From assembly GCA_018815325.1 (NCBI GenBank), contig JAHIYE010000011.1, positions 107,271 to 171,270 on the forward strand: a stretch of 64,000 nucleotides of DNA, read 5' to 3'. The notes beneath the pieces are model-generated. The model had not been told where the DNA came from, did no database searches, and was given only the letters and a program-made list of their open reading frames with translations. This document shows positions 34,891-43,586 of the stretch, one piece after another (position 1 is the first letter of the stretch; every line of letters starts with the position of its first letter). Both the position numbers and the translations under genes were made by a program. The stretch is from Gammaproteobacteria bacterium (lineage in GTDB: Bacteria > Pseudomonadota > Gammaproteobacteria > Burkholderiales > Burkholderiaceae_C).

Positions 34891-35862
34891 TTACTCAGCG
34901 CTAATACCGTTGCGCTTGATCACGTGACCCCAGCGGGGATAGTCCTTGTTGACCACTGCAGCAAGTTCCTCCGGAGTGGACCAGGCAGCATCCATGCCCG
35001 CCCGGCCAAGAACGTCTCGTACATCGGGCTGTTTCATGATCGCCACGATCTCCGAGTTCAATCTCCCTATGACGGCAACCGGTGTTTTGGCCGGCACAAA
35101 AAATGCGTACCAGAGGTCGACATCAACCCCCTTGATGCCGAGCTCCTCGAACGTAGCCACATTGGGGGCAACCGGATGCCGCTTCGGGCTGCCTACCGCC
35201 AGTGCATTGAGTTTGCCTGCGTTCACAAAGTTCTGGGCAATGTGAATCGGCAACATGCCGGCCATCAGCTCACCACCCAGCAGGTCCTGGATGTAGCCAG
35301 CGGAGCCACGGTAGGGCACATGCAACATGAAGATGTCAGCCTGGGACTTGAACAATTCCATTGCCATGTGGTGAGGGGTGCCAACTCCGGGTGAACCATA
35401 GGTGATGAAGCCTGGTTTGGCCTTGGCCTGGGTCAGATACTCCTTCAGCGTCTTGATGCCCGTCTTCGGATTGGTCACCAGCATCAGGGTCCCCCATGCG
35501 GCCATGGAGACCGGTGCAAAGTCCTTTACGGGGTTGAATGGCACATTCCTGTACAACTGGCTGGCCATCAGCATGGTGTTGGCCCCCATCAGCACCGTAT
35601 AGCCATCGGGGTTGGACTTGGCGACCGCATCGGCCCCGATATTCCCACTGGCACCTGGCTGGTTTTGCACGATCACCGGTTGCCCCAGACGTTCACTGAG
35701 TTTGGGCGCCACGGTGCGGGCGATGGTGTCCATGCCGGTACCCGGTGTGAAAGGCACGATGATCTTCACGGTCTGAGCTGGCCAGGCCTGCTGCGCCTGC
35801 AGGGCCATGGGTAAAGCCAACAGAAGACCAGCCAGCATGGCACGCTGCAGGGTTGATTTCAT
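34891..35862 (-). CDS. Bug/TctC-type tricarboxylate-transporter substrate-binding protein
   Basis: This is a periplasmic binding protein of the Bug family (tripartite tricarboxylate transporters), very numerous in Comamonadaceae and Bordetella. From ATG 35862 (AGGAAAACATC before it) it has a Sec signal peptide (MKSTLQRAMLAGLLLALPM, cut near ALQAQQ). It also has the family motifs VKIIVPFTPGTGMDTIART, NQPGASGNIGADAVAKSNPD and YGSPGVGTPHHMAMELF. No tctA/tctB membrane genes are nearby, so it is an orphan receptor with unknown ligand, typically a carboxylate. Confidence 0.9.
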   Translation of the reverse strand: MKSTLQRAMLAGLLLALPMALQAQQAWPAQTVKIIVPFTPGTGMDTIARTVAPKLSERLGQPVIVQNQPGASGNIGADAVAKSNPDGYTVLMGANTMLMASQLYRNVPFNPVKDFAPVSMAAWGTLMLVTNPKTGIKTLKEYLTQAKAKPGFITYGSPGVGTPHHMAMELFKSQADIFMLHVPYRGSAGYIQDLLGGELMAGMLPIHIAQNFVNAGKLNALAVGSPKRHPVAPNVATFEELGIKGVDVDLWYAFFVPAKTPVAVIGRLNSEIVAIMKQPDVRDVLGRAGMDAAWSTPEELAAVVNKDYPRWGHVIKRNGISAE

Positions 35863-35983
35863 GATGTTTTCCTTCCTGAGAGGGATGGGATTCAAGGGGT
35901 CATTTAAAAGTAGCATGCCACCTTAATACCGGATTCACGTTACCGGAATAGATTGTTTCCCTAGTGCCAGGAAGCCATGCATC

Positions 35984-36934
35984 TCAGCGGGACAGCTGTT
36001 CGATTTTTGCCTTCAGCGACGGCAATTGGGCCAGCATGGCCACCCTGCCCGCCTCAATTGCCCGTCGCCTCGATCTGAAGTCGGAACTGCCCATGCTCAT
36101 CAATGAGGGCTTGATCACCACATCCGCATCGCGCAACTCAAAGGTGTTGATGCTCTTGCTCATGATTGAAAAGGTCTGCAGAAGGATGTCCAGGGTATCG
36201 AGGGCGGAATTACCCTCGGGCTCACTGGAAATGTCCACCGCGATCACCAGCTCTGCCCCCATGGCTCGGGCCGAGCGCACGGGCACGGGCGACACCAGGC
36301 CACCATCCACATAGTCCCTGCCCGATATCCTGACGGGTTGAAACAGGGCCGGGACCGCGCTGGAAGCCCGCACCGCCGTACCGGTATCTCCACGCTGAAA
36401 CAGCACGCTACGGCCGTTGTGCAGATCGGTGGCCACAATGCCCAATGGCATGGGCAGGTCCTCAATCAGGCGACCGCCCAACTGACTGTTCACATAACGG
36501 GCCAATGCATCGCCCCGCAACATGCCCCGGTTGAATAGAGGCAAGGTCCAGTCGGCAAACGCTGCCTCCTCCATGGTTTCTGCGACCTGCTGCAACTGGG
36601 CACCCGATTTTCCGCCGGCATACATGGCGGCAACCAGACTGCCAGCGGACGTGCCGGCCACCAGACTGGGACGCACGCCCGCCTCCTCCAGCACTTGAAT
36701 CACGCCAACATGGGCAAAACCCCGTGCAGCCCCACCGCCGAGCGCCAGTCCGATTTTGGGAGCTCGCTTGAGGGCCGCGGGAGCCACTGTCTTGGGCTCG
36801 GCCTTGTCTGGTTCGACGGGTGTGGTGCTACATCCTGCAAGGATGGACGCGAGCAGGGCAATGCCCAGCCATGACTTAATGGCCTTGATTTCAGCAAGTT
36901 TTATACTGAGAATGATTCGTGTTTGTTTTATCAT
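35984..36934 (-). CDS. Patatin-like phospholipase lipoprotein (RssA-like)
   Basis: This 316-residue protein has a lipoprotein signal (LLASILAGC; Cys at about residue 34) and a patatin domain. Oxyanion loop GLALGGGAARGFAHVGV, nucleophile elbow GTSAGSL (Gly-x-Ser-x-Gly) and the Asp of the Ser-Asp dyad in DYVDGGLVSPVP are all present, so it should be an active lipid acyl hydrolase at the envelope. The best start is ATG 36934; the frame runs on upstream only as an antisense shadow of the iron-binding protein gene. Its first codons contain a Fur-like box shared with that divergent gene, which is an odd position. Confidence 0.85.
   Translation of the reverse strand: MIKQTRIILSIKLAEIKAIKSWLGIALLASILAGCSTTPVEPDKAEPKTVAPAALKRAPKIGLALGGGAARGFAHVGVIQVLEEAGVRPSLVAGTSAGSLVAAMYAGGKSGAQLQQVAETMEEAAFADWTLPLFNRGMLRGDALARYVNSQLGGRLIEDLPMPLGIVATDLHNGRSVLFQRGDTGTAVRASSAVPALFQPVRISGRDYVDGGLVSPVPVRSARAMGAELVIAVDISSEPEGNSALDTLDILLQTFSIMSKSINTFELRDADVVIKPSLMSMGSSDFRSRRRAIEAGRVAMLAQLPSLKAKIEQLSR
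36906..36924. promoter_or_regulatory. Fur-like box upstream of the iron-binding protein gene
   Basis: CTGAGAATGATTCGTGTTT contains TGAGAATGATTC, the core of Fur operators of the AATGAGAATGATTCTCATT kind. It lies 40 bp before the iron-binding protein start and inside codons 4-10 of the divergent patatin-like gene. Confidence 0.6.
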
Positions 36935-36964
36935 TGACTTTTTCCAACCGCCTAGACTATTGCC

Positions 36965-38008
36965 ATGCTCAAAAAAACCATTCCCGTGGCCTGCGCCATT
37001 GTGCTGTGCAGCAGCGCCGCCATCGCCCAGGACCAGGTCCTGAACCTCTATTCGGCACGTCACTATTCGACCGACGAAGCACTCTACAACGACTTCACCA
37101 AAGCCACGGGCATCAAGATCAACCGCGTCGATGCGGATGATGCCGGTATTCTTGCGCGCCTCAAGGCCGAAGGCACTGCGTCGCCAGCTGACGTGATCTT
37201 GCTGGTCGATGCCTCCAGGCTCTGGAAAGGCGAAGTTGAGGGCCTGTTCCAGCCGATCAAGTCCAGGGTACTGGATGATGCCATTCCCGAACAACTTCGC
37301 GCCAAAGCCACAGCAGACGGCGGCATCCCATGGTTTGGCTTCTCCACGCGCGCCCGGGTGGTGGTCTACGACAAGATCAAGGTCAAGAAAGAAGACGTGG
37401 ACACCTATGAGGAACTCGCCGATCCCAAGAACAAGGGCCGCCTGTGTATCCGCTCTGGCTCCCACCCCTACAACCTGTCGCTGTTCGGCGCCGTCACCGA
37501 ACACCTGGGCGAACAAAAGGCCGAGCAATGGCTCAAGGGTCTGGTCAACAACATGGCACGCGCGCCCAAGGGCGGCGATACAGACCAGATCCGTGGCGTG
37601 GCTTCCGGTGAGTGCGGTATTGCCGTCACGAACACCTATTACCTCGCACGCCTGATGCGCTCCAGCGCACCGGAAGACAGGGCCGTGGTTGAGCGCGTGG
37701 GAGTTGTGTTCCCGAACCAGGCCACCTGGGGCACGCACGTGAACATCGCGGGCGGCGCTGTCGCCAAAAATGCCAAGAACCCCGCCAACGCAGTGAAGTT
37801 CCTGGAATACCTTGCCAGCCCAGCCGCACAGAACTACTTTGCCAATGGCAACAACGAATGGCCGACGGCCAAGGGTGTCAAGGTCAACAACGCCGCCTTG
37901 CAAGCCATGACAGGTGGTTCATTCAAGAGCGAGACAATCCCGATCAGCGTGGTTGGCATGAACCAGGTCAAGGTGCAACAGATGCTGGACCGGGTCGGCT
38001 TCAAGTGA
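36965..38008 (+). CDS. Ferric-iron ABC-transporter substrate-binding protein (FbpA/FutA-like), orphan
   Basis: This 347-residue periplasmic protein has a Sec signal peptide (MLKKTIPVACAIVLCSSAA, cut before QDQ). Family features are LNLYSARHYSTDEALYNDF at the mature N-terminus, DVILLVDASRLW, LCIRSGSHPYNLSLFGA and the paired-tyrosine iron-ligand region TNTYYLARLM. It captures ferric iron for an ABC importer, but no permease or ATPase gene is adjacent, so partners must be encoded elsewhere. A Fur-like box upstream suggests iron repression. A bidirectional terminator separates it from clpA. Confidence 0.9.
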   Translation: MLKKTIPVACAIVLCSSAAIAQDQVLNLYSARHYSTDEALYNDFTKATGIKINRVDADDAGILARLKAEGTASPADVILLVDASRLWKGEVEGLFQPIKSRVLDDAIPEQLRAKATADGGIPWFGFSTRARVVVYDKIKVKKEDVDTYEELADPKNKGRLCIRSGSHPYNLSLFGAVTEHLGEQKAEQWLKGLVNNMARAPKGGDTDQIRGVASGECGIAVTNTYYLARLMRSSAPEDRAVVERVGVVFPNQATWGTHVNIAGGAVAKNAKNPANAVKFLEYLASPAAQNYFANGNNEWPTAKGVKVNNAALQAMTGGSFKSETIPISVVGMNQVKVQQMLDRVGFK

Positions 38009-38047
38009 GTCACGCAGGAGCCTGTCACCAGGCCTGACCCAGTACAT

Positions 38048-38081
38048 AAAAAAACCTGCAGGCTAGCCTGCAGGTTTTTTT
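38048..38081. terminator. Bidirectional terminator between the iron-binding protein gene and clpA
   Basis: AAACCTGCAGGC-TA-GCCTGCAGGTTT with long A and T runs on the two sides, serving two convergent genes. Confidence 0.95.
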
Positions 38082-38129
38082 GATTGGAAAAGAGATGGGA
38101 GATGACAGGCCTCTTCGCCTGCTCCGCAC

Positions 38130-40442
38130 TCAACCCGTCGTCGCTTCTTCGGATTTGGTCTTGCCCTCTTTCTTCGGTAGGGGCTGAATATCCAGCAGCA
38201 CCTCGTCCTTGTCATCCAGATCCACCGTCAGCCTGCCACCATCAGTCAAACGACCGAACAGCAGTTCGTCTGCCAGGGCGCGACGAATGGTGTCCTGAAT
38301 CAGGCGCTGCATCGGCCTTGCACCCATGAGCGGATCGAAGCCCTTTTTCGCCAGGTGCTTGCGCAGTTTGTCGGTGAAAGTGACATCAACCTTCTTCTCA
38401 GCCAACTGGGTTTCCAGTTGCAGCAGGAACTTGTCGACCACGCGCAGGATGACGTTTTCGTCCAACGCCTTGAAGCTCACGATCGCATCCAGGCGGTTGC
38501 GGAACTCAGGTGTGAACAAGCGCTTGATGTCAGCCATCTCATCACCGGATTCACGCACGTTGGTGAAGCCCATGACGGCCTTGTTCATCGCCTCAGCGCC
38601 CGCATTGGTCGTCATGACAATGATGACATTGCGGAAATCCGCCTTGCGCCCGTTGTTATCGGTCAACGTGCCATGGTCCATCACCTGCAGCAGCACGTTG
38701 AAGATATCCGGATGTGCCTTCTCGATTTCATCGAGCAGCAGCACGCAATGCGGCTTCTTGGTCACGGCCTCGGTGAGCAGGCCTCCCTGATCAAACCCGA
38801 CATAGCCCGGAGGCGCACCGATAAGGCGGCTCACGGCATGGCGCTCCATGTACTCACTCATGTCGAAGCGGATCAACTCGATGCCCATGATGTAGGCCAA
38901 CTGCTTGGCGGCCTCGGTCTTGCCCACGCCAGTGGGCCCGCTGAACAGGAAGGCACCAATCGGCTTATCGCCCTTGCCCAGACCCGAGCGCGCCATCTTG
39001 ACGGCGGAAGCCAGCACGTCAAGCGCCTTATCCTGCCCGAACACGACATTTTTCAGATCGCGCTCCAGTGTCTTTAGCTTGCCGCGGTCGTCATTGGACA
39101 CATTGGCTGGCGGTATGCGCGCAATCTTCGCCACGATCTCCTCCACCTCGGTCTTGCTGATGGTCTTCTTGCGGCGTGAAGGCGGCAGAATGCGTTGCGC
39201 CGCACCCGCCTCATCAATCACGTCAATCGCCTTGTCGGGCAGATGCCGGTCATTGATGTACTTGGCGCTCAGTTCGGCCGCAGCCTGCAGTGCAGCCACA
39301 GCATATTTCACGTTGTGGTGCTCTTCAAAACGTGACTTCAGGCCTTTGAGAATTTCCACCGTCTGCTCGACTGTGGGCTCCACCACATCGACCTTTTGGA
39401 AACGCCGTGACAGTGCCGCATCCTTCTCGAAGATGCCGCGGTACTCGGTGAAGGTGGTAGCGCCAATACATTTGAGTGCCCCCGAACTCAGCGCAGGCTT
39501 GAGCAGGTTGGAGGCATCCAGGGTGCCGCCCGACGCGGCTCCCGCGCCGATCAGGGTATGGATTTCGTCGATGAACAACACCGCATTCGGCTTGTCCTTG
39601 AGTGACTTCAAGACGCCCTTGAGGCGCTGCTCGAAATCACCGCGGTATTTGGTACCCGCGAGCAAAGCCCCCATATCGAGTGAGTAGACAATGGCATCCC
39701 CAAGGATCTCAGGCACATCCTTCTGGGTGATGCGCCAAGCCAGGCCCTCGGCGATCGCCGTCTTGCCCACGCCCGCTTCTCCCACGAGTAGCGGGTTGTT
39801 CTTGCGACGGCGGCAGAGAATTTGGATGACGCGCTCGACTTCGTACTCACGCCCGATCAGCGGATCAATCTTGCCATCCTTGGCCAGTTGGTTCAGGTTC
39901 TGGGTGTACTGCTCCAGCGGTGAAGATTTTTCACTCTTCTCCGAACCGGCCCCCTCTTCTCCTTCGGGCTGGCTTTCGCCGGATTTGGCGGCATCGGGGG
40001 GGTCACTTTTCTTGATGCCGTGCGCAATGAAGTTAACGACATCCAGTCGGGTCACGCCTTGCTGATGCAGGTAATAAACCGCGTGGGAATCCTTCTCGCC
40101 GAAGATGGCAACCAGCACATTGGCACCGGTTACTTCCTTTTTGCCGCTGCCGGTGGATTGCACGTGCATGATGGCGCGCTGGATCACACGCTGGAAACCC
40201 AACGTAGGCTGTGTGTCGACGTCATCGGTGCCGGCGACCTGTGGCGTGTTGTCCTTGATGAAGTTCGCAAGCGACTTGCGCAAGTCATCAATGTTCGCAG
40301 AACAGGCGCGAAGCACCTCGGCCGCGCTGGGGTTATCCAACAAGGCAAGGAGTAGATGTTCCACGGTGATGAACTCGTGGCGCTGCTGACGGGCCTCCAC
40401 AAAGGCCATGTGCAAGCTGACTTCCAATTCTTGGGCAATCAT
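38130..40442 (-). CDS. clpA: ATP-dependent Clp protease ATPase subunit ClpA
   Basis: ClpA is a ring-forming unfoldase that feeds substrates to ClpP. ATG 40442 gives 770 residues. An N-domain (1-145) begins MIAQELEVSLHMAFVEARQ. AAA-1 has the Walker A GEAGVGKTAIAEG (about 216-228). AAA-2 has GPTGVGKTEAAKQ (about 502-514) and the LFTPEFRNRLDAIVSF sensor region. The ClpP-docking loop is MGF, near residue 625, in place of IGL. A disordered linker rich in Ser/Glu/Lys near 150-180 is typical. The adaptor gene clpS lies 76 bp upstream, the standard clpS-clpA order. Confidence 0.96.
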   Translation of the reverse strand: MIAQELEVSLHMAFVEARQQRHEFITVEHLLLALLDNPSAAEVLRACSANIDDLRKSLANFIKDNTPQVAGTDDVDTQPTLGFQRVIQRAIMHVQSTGSGKKEVTGANVLVAIFGEKDSHAVYYLHQQGVTRLDVVNFIAHGIKKSDPPDAAKSGESQPEGEEGAGSEKSEKSSPLEQYTQNLNQLAKDGKIDPLIGREYEVERVIQILCRRRKNNPLLVGEAGVGKTAIAEGLAWRITQKDVPEILGDAIVYSLDMGALLAGTKYRGDFEQRLKGVLKSLKDKPNAVLFIDEIHTLIGAGAASGGTLDASNLLKPALSSGALKCIGATTFTEYRGIFEKDAALSRRFQKVDVVEPTVEQTVEILKGLKSRFEEHHNVKYAVAALQAAAELSAKYINDRHLPDKAIDVIDEAGAAQRILPPSRRKKTISKTEVEEIVAKIARIPPANVSNDDRGKLKTLERDLKNVVFGQDKALDVLASAVKMARSGLGKGDKPIGAFLFSGPTGVGKTEAAKQLAYIMGIELIRFDMSEYMERHAVSRLIGAPPGYVGFDQGGLLTEAVTKKPHCVLLLDEIEKAHPDIFNVLLQVMDHGTLTDNNGRKADFRNVIIVMTTNAGAEAMNKAVMGFTNVRESGDEMADIKRLFTPEFRNRLDAIVSFKALDENVILRVVDKFLLQLETQLAEKKVDVTFTDKLRKHLAKKGFDPLMGARPMQRLIQDTIRRALADELLFGRLTDGGRLTVDLDDKDEVLLDIQPLPKKEGKTKSEEATTG

Positions 40443-40518
40443 GTAAGTTCCTTTTGCCGTGCTGTGATGATTAACTGTAAACGCATTCCAATATCTGTTC
40501 TGTGCTAATGTCTTTGTT

Positions 40519-40881
40519 TCAAGACTCCACTGGCTCACTGATGCATTTGAGCGGATGTCCTGCCTTGTTGGCCGCCTCAAGCACCTGGTCCACCTTGGTC
40601 GCAGCCACGTCTTTGGAGTAAACCCCGCAGACGCCCCGGCCATCCAGGTGAATTTTCAGCATGATCTGGGTGGCGGTTTCAACATCCTTGTTGAAATACT
40701 CCTGGATCACCACCACCACAAATTCCATGGGCGTGTAGTCGTCGTTCAGCAACACCACCTGGTACATCTGGGGTGGCTTGACTTTCTGGGTGCGCCGCTC
40801 AAGTACGACTGAGCCACCGTCATCCCGCTGGGGTTGACGTATCTGCGGCTCCGGGGGTTTAGCAGGAAGTTTGGTTGCCAT
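40519..40881 (-). CDS. clpS: ClpA adaptor ClpS
   Basis: ClpS delivers N-degron proteins to ClpAP. The 120-residue protein has a flexible N-terminal tail (about 1-38) and the folded core [21 protein letters not shown]-degron pocket residues are in [10 protein letters not shown], and [16 protein letters not shown] follows. It is upstream of clpA on the same strand. A TTGAAA-containing stretch upstream could be its promoter, but no clear -10 was found. Confidence 0.95.
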   Translation of the reverse strand: MATKLPAKPPEPQIRQPQRDDGGSVVLERRTQKVKPPQMYQVVLLNDDYTPMEFVVVVIQEYFNKDVETATQIMLKIHLDGRGVCGVYSKDVAATKVDQVLEAANKAGHPLKCISEPVES

Positions 40882-41072
40882 GAAAACATTTTATAGAGCG
40901 CACCGAAGCAATGCAGCGTAAAGGTGAATTGGAGACGATTTTTCCACTTTCAAGCCTCTCTGAAGCCTTAATCAGACTTCCGAAAACCTTGTTCATCCCG
41001 TTCTAGGACTTTTCTGCAAAAGGGCTACCGGCCCCGGTGGCGTGGACTGGCATCCAGGTTGTCGGACGGATG

Positions 41073-41108
41073 AAAAAAACCGCCTCGGACCCAGGGACCC
41101 GAAGCGGC
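41073..41108 (-). terminator. Terminator after icd
   Basis: On the minus strand, CCGCTTCGG and CCGAGGCGG pair as a 9-bp stem around a 10-nt loop, followed by TTTTTTT. It lies about 50 bp after the icd stop. A run of nine C lies between the two (41141-41149). Confidence 0.85.
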
Positions 41109-41156
41109 ACCGATTCGAAAGACACCCGGAGCAGTCTGAGCCCCCCCCCGGAAACC

Positions 41157-42410
41157 TTACATGTTCTCAATCATGACCTGGCCAAAGCCGGAGCAGCTTA
41201 CCTGAGTGGCACCGTCCATCAGACGGGCAAAGTCGTAGGTGACCCTTTTGCTCAGGATGGACTTCTCCATCGAACTGATGATCAAGTCAGCAGCTTCTTT
41301 CCAGCCCATGTGACGAAGCATCATCTCGGCCGAGAGAATTTCAGAGCCCGGGTTCACATAATCCTTGCCCGCGTACTTGGGTGCCGTGCCGTGCGTAGCC
41401 TCGAACATGGCCACCGTGTCGCTCAAATTGGCACCCGGGGCAATGCCGATGCCACCAACCTGGGCCGCCAGTGCGTCGGACACATAGTCACCGTTGAGGT
41501 TCAAGGTGGCAATCACGCTGTATTCAGCGGGACGCAGCAGGATCTGCTGCAGGAAGGCGTCGGCGATGACATCCTTGATAACGATATCCTTACCCGTTCT
41601 CGGGTTCTTGAATTTGCACCATGGGCCGCCGTCGATCGGCACCGCGCCAAATTCCTTTTGCGCCAGCGCATAGGCCCAGTCGCGGAAGCCACCTTCGGTG
41701 AACTTCATGATGTTGCCCTTGTGCACGATAGTCACATTGGGCTTGTCATTGTCAATGGCGTACTGGACAGCCTTGCGCATGAGGCGCTCAGTACCTTCGC
41801 TGGACACGGGCTTGATACCAATGCCTGAAGTTTTCGGAAAACGGATTTTTTTGACGCCCAACTCGTCCTGCAGGAACTTGATCAGCTTCTTGGCCTTGTC
41901 GCTCTCAGCCTCGAACTCAATACCCGCATAAATGTCTTCGGAGTTTTCACGGAAGATCACCATATTGGTCTTTTCCGGCTCTTTCACTGGCGAGGGCACG
42001 CCCTTGAAGTACTGGATGGGTCGCAGGCAGACATACAGATCCAGCTCCTGACGCAAGGCCACGTTGAGTGAACGAATACCGCCGCCCACGGGGGTGGTCA
42101 GCGGGCCCTTGATGGACACCACGTAGTCGCGCACAGCATGAAGCGTCTCTTCAGGCATCCAGACATCGGGGCCATAAACCTTGGTTGATTTTTCACCGGC
42201 ATAGACCTCCATCCAGTGGATTTTCTTCTTGCCGCCATAGGCTTTGGCCACGGCAGCGTCGACCACCTTCAGCATCACGGGCGTGATGTCCAGGCCCGTA
42301 CCGTCACCTTCGATATACGGAATGATGGGCTGATCCGGCACATTGAGTGACATGTCGGCATTGACGGTGATTTTCTCACCTGATGAGGGCACCCTGATGT
42401 GCTGGTACAT
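41157..42410 (-). CDS. icd: Isocitrate dehydrogenase (NADP+), homodimeric type
   Basis: This enzyme oxidatively decarboxylates isocitrate to 2-oxoglutarate in the TCA cycle. The 417-residue protein begins [20 protein letters not shown]. Family landmarks are [34 protein letters not shown], the phosphorylatable-Ser region [14 protein letters not shown], and the NADP motif [23 protein letters not shown] 42410 has GGAGACAAA upstream. A second, monomeric isocitrate dehydrogenase lies 1.2 kb away on the same strand. Confidence 0.96.
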   Translation of the reverse strand: MYQHIRVPSSGEKITVNADMSLNVPDQPIIPYIEGDGTGLDITPVMLKVVDAAVAKAYGGKKKIHWMEVYAGEKSTKVYGPDVWMPEETLHAVRDYVVSIKGPLTTPVGGGIRSLNVALRQELDLYVCLRPIQYFKGVPSPVKEPEKTNMVIFRENSEDIYAGIEFEAESDKAKKLIKFLQDELGVKKIRFPKTSGIGIKPVSSEGTERLMRKAVQYAIDNDKPNVTIVHKGNIMKFTEGGFRDWAYALAQKEFGAVPIDGGPWCKFKNPRTGKDIVIKDVIADAFLQQILLRPAEYSVIATLNLNGDYVSDALAAQVGGIGIAPGANLSDTVAMFEATHGTAPKYAGKDYVNPGSEILSAEMMLRHMGWKEAADLIISSMEKSILSKRVTYDFARLMDGATQVSCSGFGQVMIENM

Positions 42411-42621
42411 GTAATTTTGTCTCCGTTGAAGGTAAGAGCCAGCGCTGATACTGCAGGAACTCGACATGTCCCTTGTCAGGCATCTCTAGCTGAGCTTTTT
42501 AATTCTAGTCTTAAAAAATATTAAGCCTGCACGTCAACCAGCGGCAAATGGCCGCCGTTACGGTATAGCCTTCTGGACATCCTGAAGGGTCCCAAACCAA
42601 GTTACTACAAGGATATTCAAC

Positions 42622-42936
42622 ATGAACAAGCTTCTCGCTGCCCTGATTGCCGGTCTCTTCGCTGCAAGCGTCTTTGCACAAGCCGCTCCCGCTACGCCTG
42701 CTGCTCCTGCAGCACCCGCCATGCCTGCTGCTCCTGCAGCACCCGCCATGCCAGCTGCACCTGCCGCAGCCAAGGCAGAGATGAAAGCTGACGCCAAGGC
42801 AGAAGCCAAGGCCGCTGCAGCCAAAGCGAAAGCTGACAAGGCCGCTGCGAAAAAAGCCAAGGCCGCTGAGCGTGCTGCGGCCAAGAAAGCCAAGGCCGAA
42901 GCCAAAGCTGCCGCCATGAAAGATTCCAAGAAGTAA
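42622..42936 (+). CDS. Ala/Pro/Lys-rich exported low-complexity protein
   Basis: This 104-residue protein has a Sec signal peptide (MNKLLAALIAGLFAASVFA, cut before QAAPA). A nine-residue tandem repeat PAAPAAPAM (about 26-43) follows, and then about 55 residues made almost only of Ala, Lys, Glu and Asp (KADAKAEAKAAAAKAKADKA), like histone H1 tails. The segment could form a long charged helix or stay unfolded in the periplasm. The ribosome site is AAGGAT. It has its own terminator, so it is a discrete gene. I know no function; cell-wall or DNA association is only a guess from charge. Confidence 0.75.
   Translation: MNKLLAALIAGLFAASVFAQAAPATPAAPAAPAMPAAPAAPAMPAAPAAAKAEMKADAKAEAKAAAAKAKADKAAAKKAKAAERAAAKKAKAEAKAAAMKDSKK
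42697..42750 (+). repeat. Perfect 27-bp tandem duplication
   Basis: Two identical 27-bp units (42697-42723 and 42724-42750) each encode the nine residues PAAPAAPAM. A third, diverged unit follows. Such an array can gain or lose units by slippage and so vary the protein's length between strains. Confidence 0.9.
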
Positions 42937-42953
42937 TCTCTGCTGAATGGAAC

Positions 42954-42981
42954 AAAAATGCCCGCTCTGCGGGCATTTTTT
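42954..42981. terminator. Terminator after the Ala/Lys-rich gene
   Basis: AAAAATGCCCGC-TCT-GCGGGCATTTTTT, a perfect hairpin with A and T flanks, ending 19 bp before the DUF192 gene start. Confidence 0.93.
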
Positions 42982-43000
42982 GTTGCGCCACAATACGGCC

Positions 43001-43456
43001 ATGAAAAAAATTGTCTTCGCGCTCGCAGGCTTTATCGCACTCCTGGCACACAACGTCCAAGCACAAGGACAGCCACAGCTGGACCTGCCGCGTGTCAAAC
43101 TGCAGGCAGGCATCTACCAGATTGATGCCCAGCTTGCCATGACGCAGGAACAGCGTGCGACGGGCTTGATGTTCCGCAAAGCAATGCCGCAGCCTGAAGG
43201 CATGCTGTTTGTGTTCGAGCAACCCGCACCTCAGTGCTTCTGGATGAAAAACACGGTTCTGCCACTGACCGCTGCCTTTGTGGCAGATGATGGCCGCATC
43301 GTCAACCTGGCCGATATGAAGCCGCAGACCACCGACTCGCATTGTTCGACCGAACCCGTGCGCTATGTGTTGGAGATGAACCAGGGCTGGTTCGTCAAAC
43401 GTGGCATCAAGGCCGGCAGCAAACTGGGCGGTACGCCCTTTGAATCCCGAAAATAG
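43001..43456 (+). CDS. DUF192-domain periplasmic protein
   Basis: From ATG 43001 the 151-residue protein has a signal peptide ([21 protein letters not shown], cut before QGQ) and a DUF192 domain. Typical motifs are [32 protein letters not shown] and a closing [17 protein letters not shown]. The family is a small conserved beta-rich fold of unknown function, found in many bacteria and archaea. It lies directly after a terminator, so it must have its own promoter or depend on read-through. Confidence 0.9.
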   Translation: MKKIVFALAGFIALLAHNVQAQGQPQLDLPRVKLQAGIYQIDAQLAMTQEQRATGLMFRKAMPQPEGMLFVFEQPAPQCFWMKNTVLPLTAAFVADDGRIVNLADMKPQTTDSHCSTEPVRYVLEMNQGWFVKRGIKAGSKLGGTPFESRK

Positions 43457-43501
43457 CCTGCGACGCCCGTAGCGCCCAATTGCCCGGCGCGCAGGCTACC
43501 C

Positions 43502-43543
43502 AAAAAACAAAGGCGATCAAGCCGGTTACCCGTCTGATCGCCT
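43502..43543 (-). terminator. Terminator after the monomeric icd
   Basis: On the minus strand, GGCGATCA and TGATCGCC pair around a 15-nt loop, followed by TTTGTTTTTT. It lies 43 bp after the stop codon. Confidence 0.8.
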
Positions 43544-43586
43544 CTCACGTTGAATGGCAGGTTTCCCTGCCTTCGCCGAATCTGCT

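Noticed and set aside
36935..37903. Upstream extension of the patatin-like frame (an open frame to 37903)
   Set aside because: It is the antisense shadow of the iron-binding protein gene. The lipoprotein signal at ATG 36934 marks the true start.
40442..40518. CTTGAAA before clpA as a sigma-32 promoter
   Set aside because: No CCCCAT-like -10 at the right distance; the hexamer is part of the clpS stop region.
41141..41149. Run of nine C after icd as a phase-variable tract
   Set aside because: It lies downstream of the icd stop codon, before its terminator, and cannot shift any reading frame here.
42622..42936. The Ala/Lys-rich gene as a cytoplasmic histone H1-like DNA-binding protein
   Set aside because: A clear Sec signal peptide precedes the repeats, so a nucleoid role inside the cell is unlikely.
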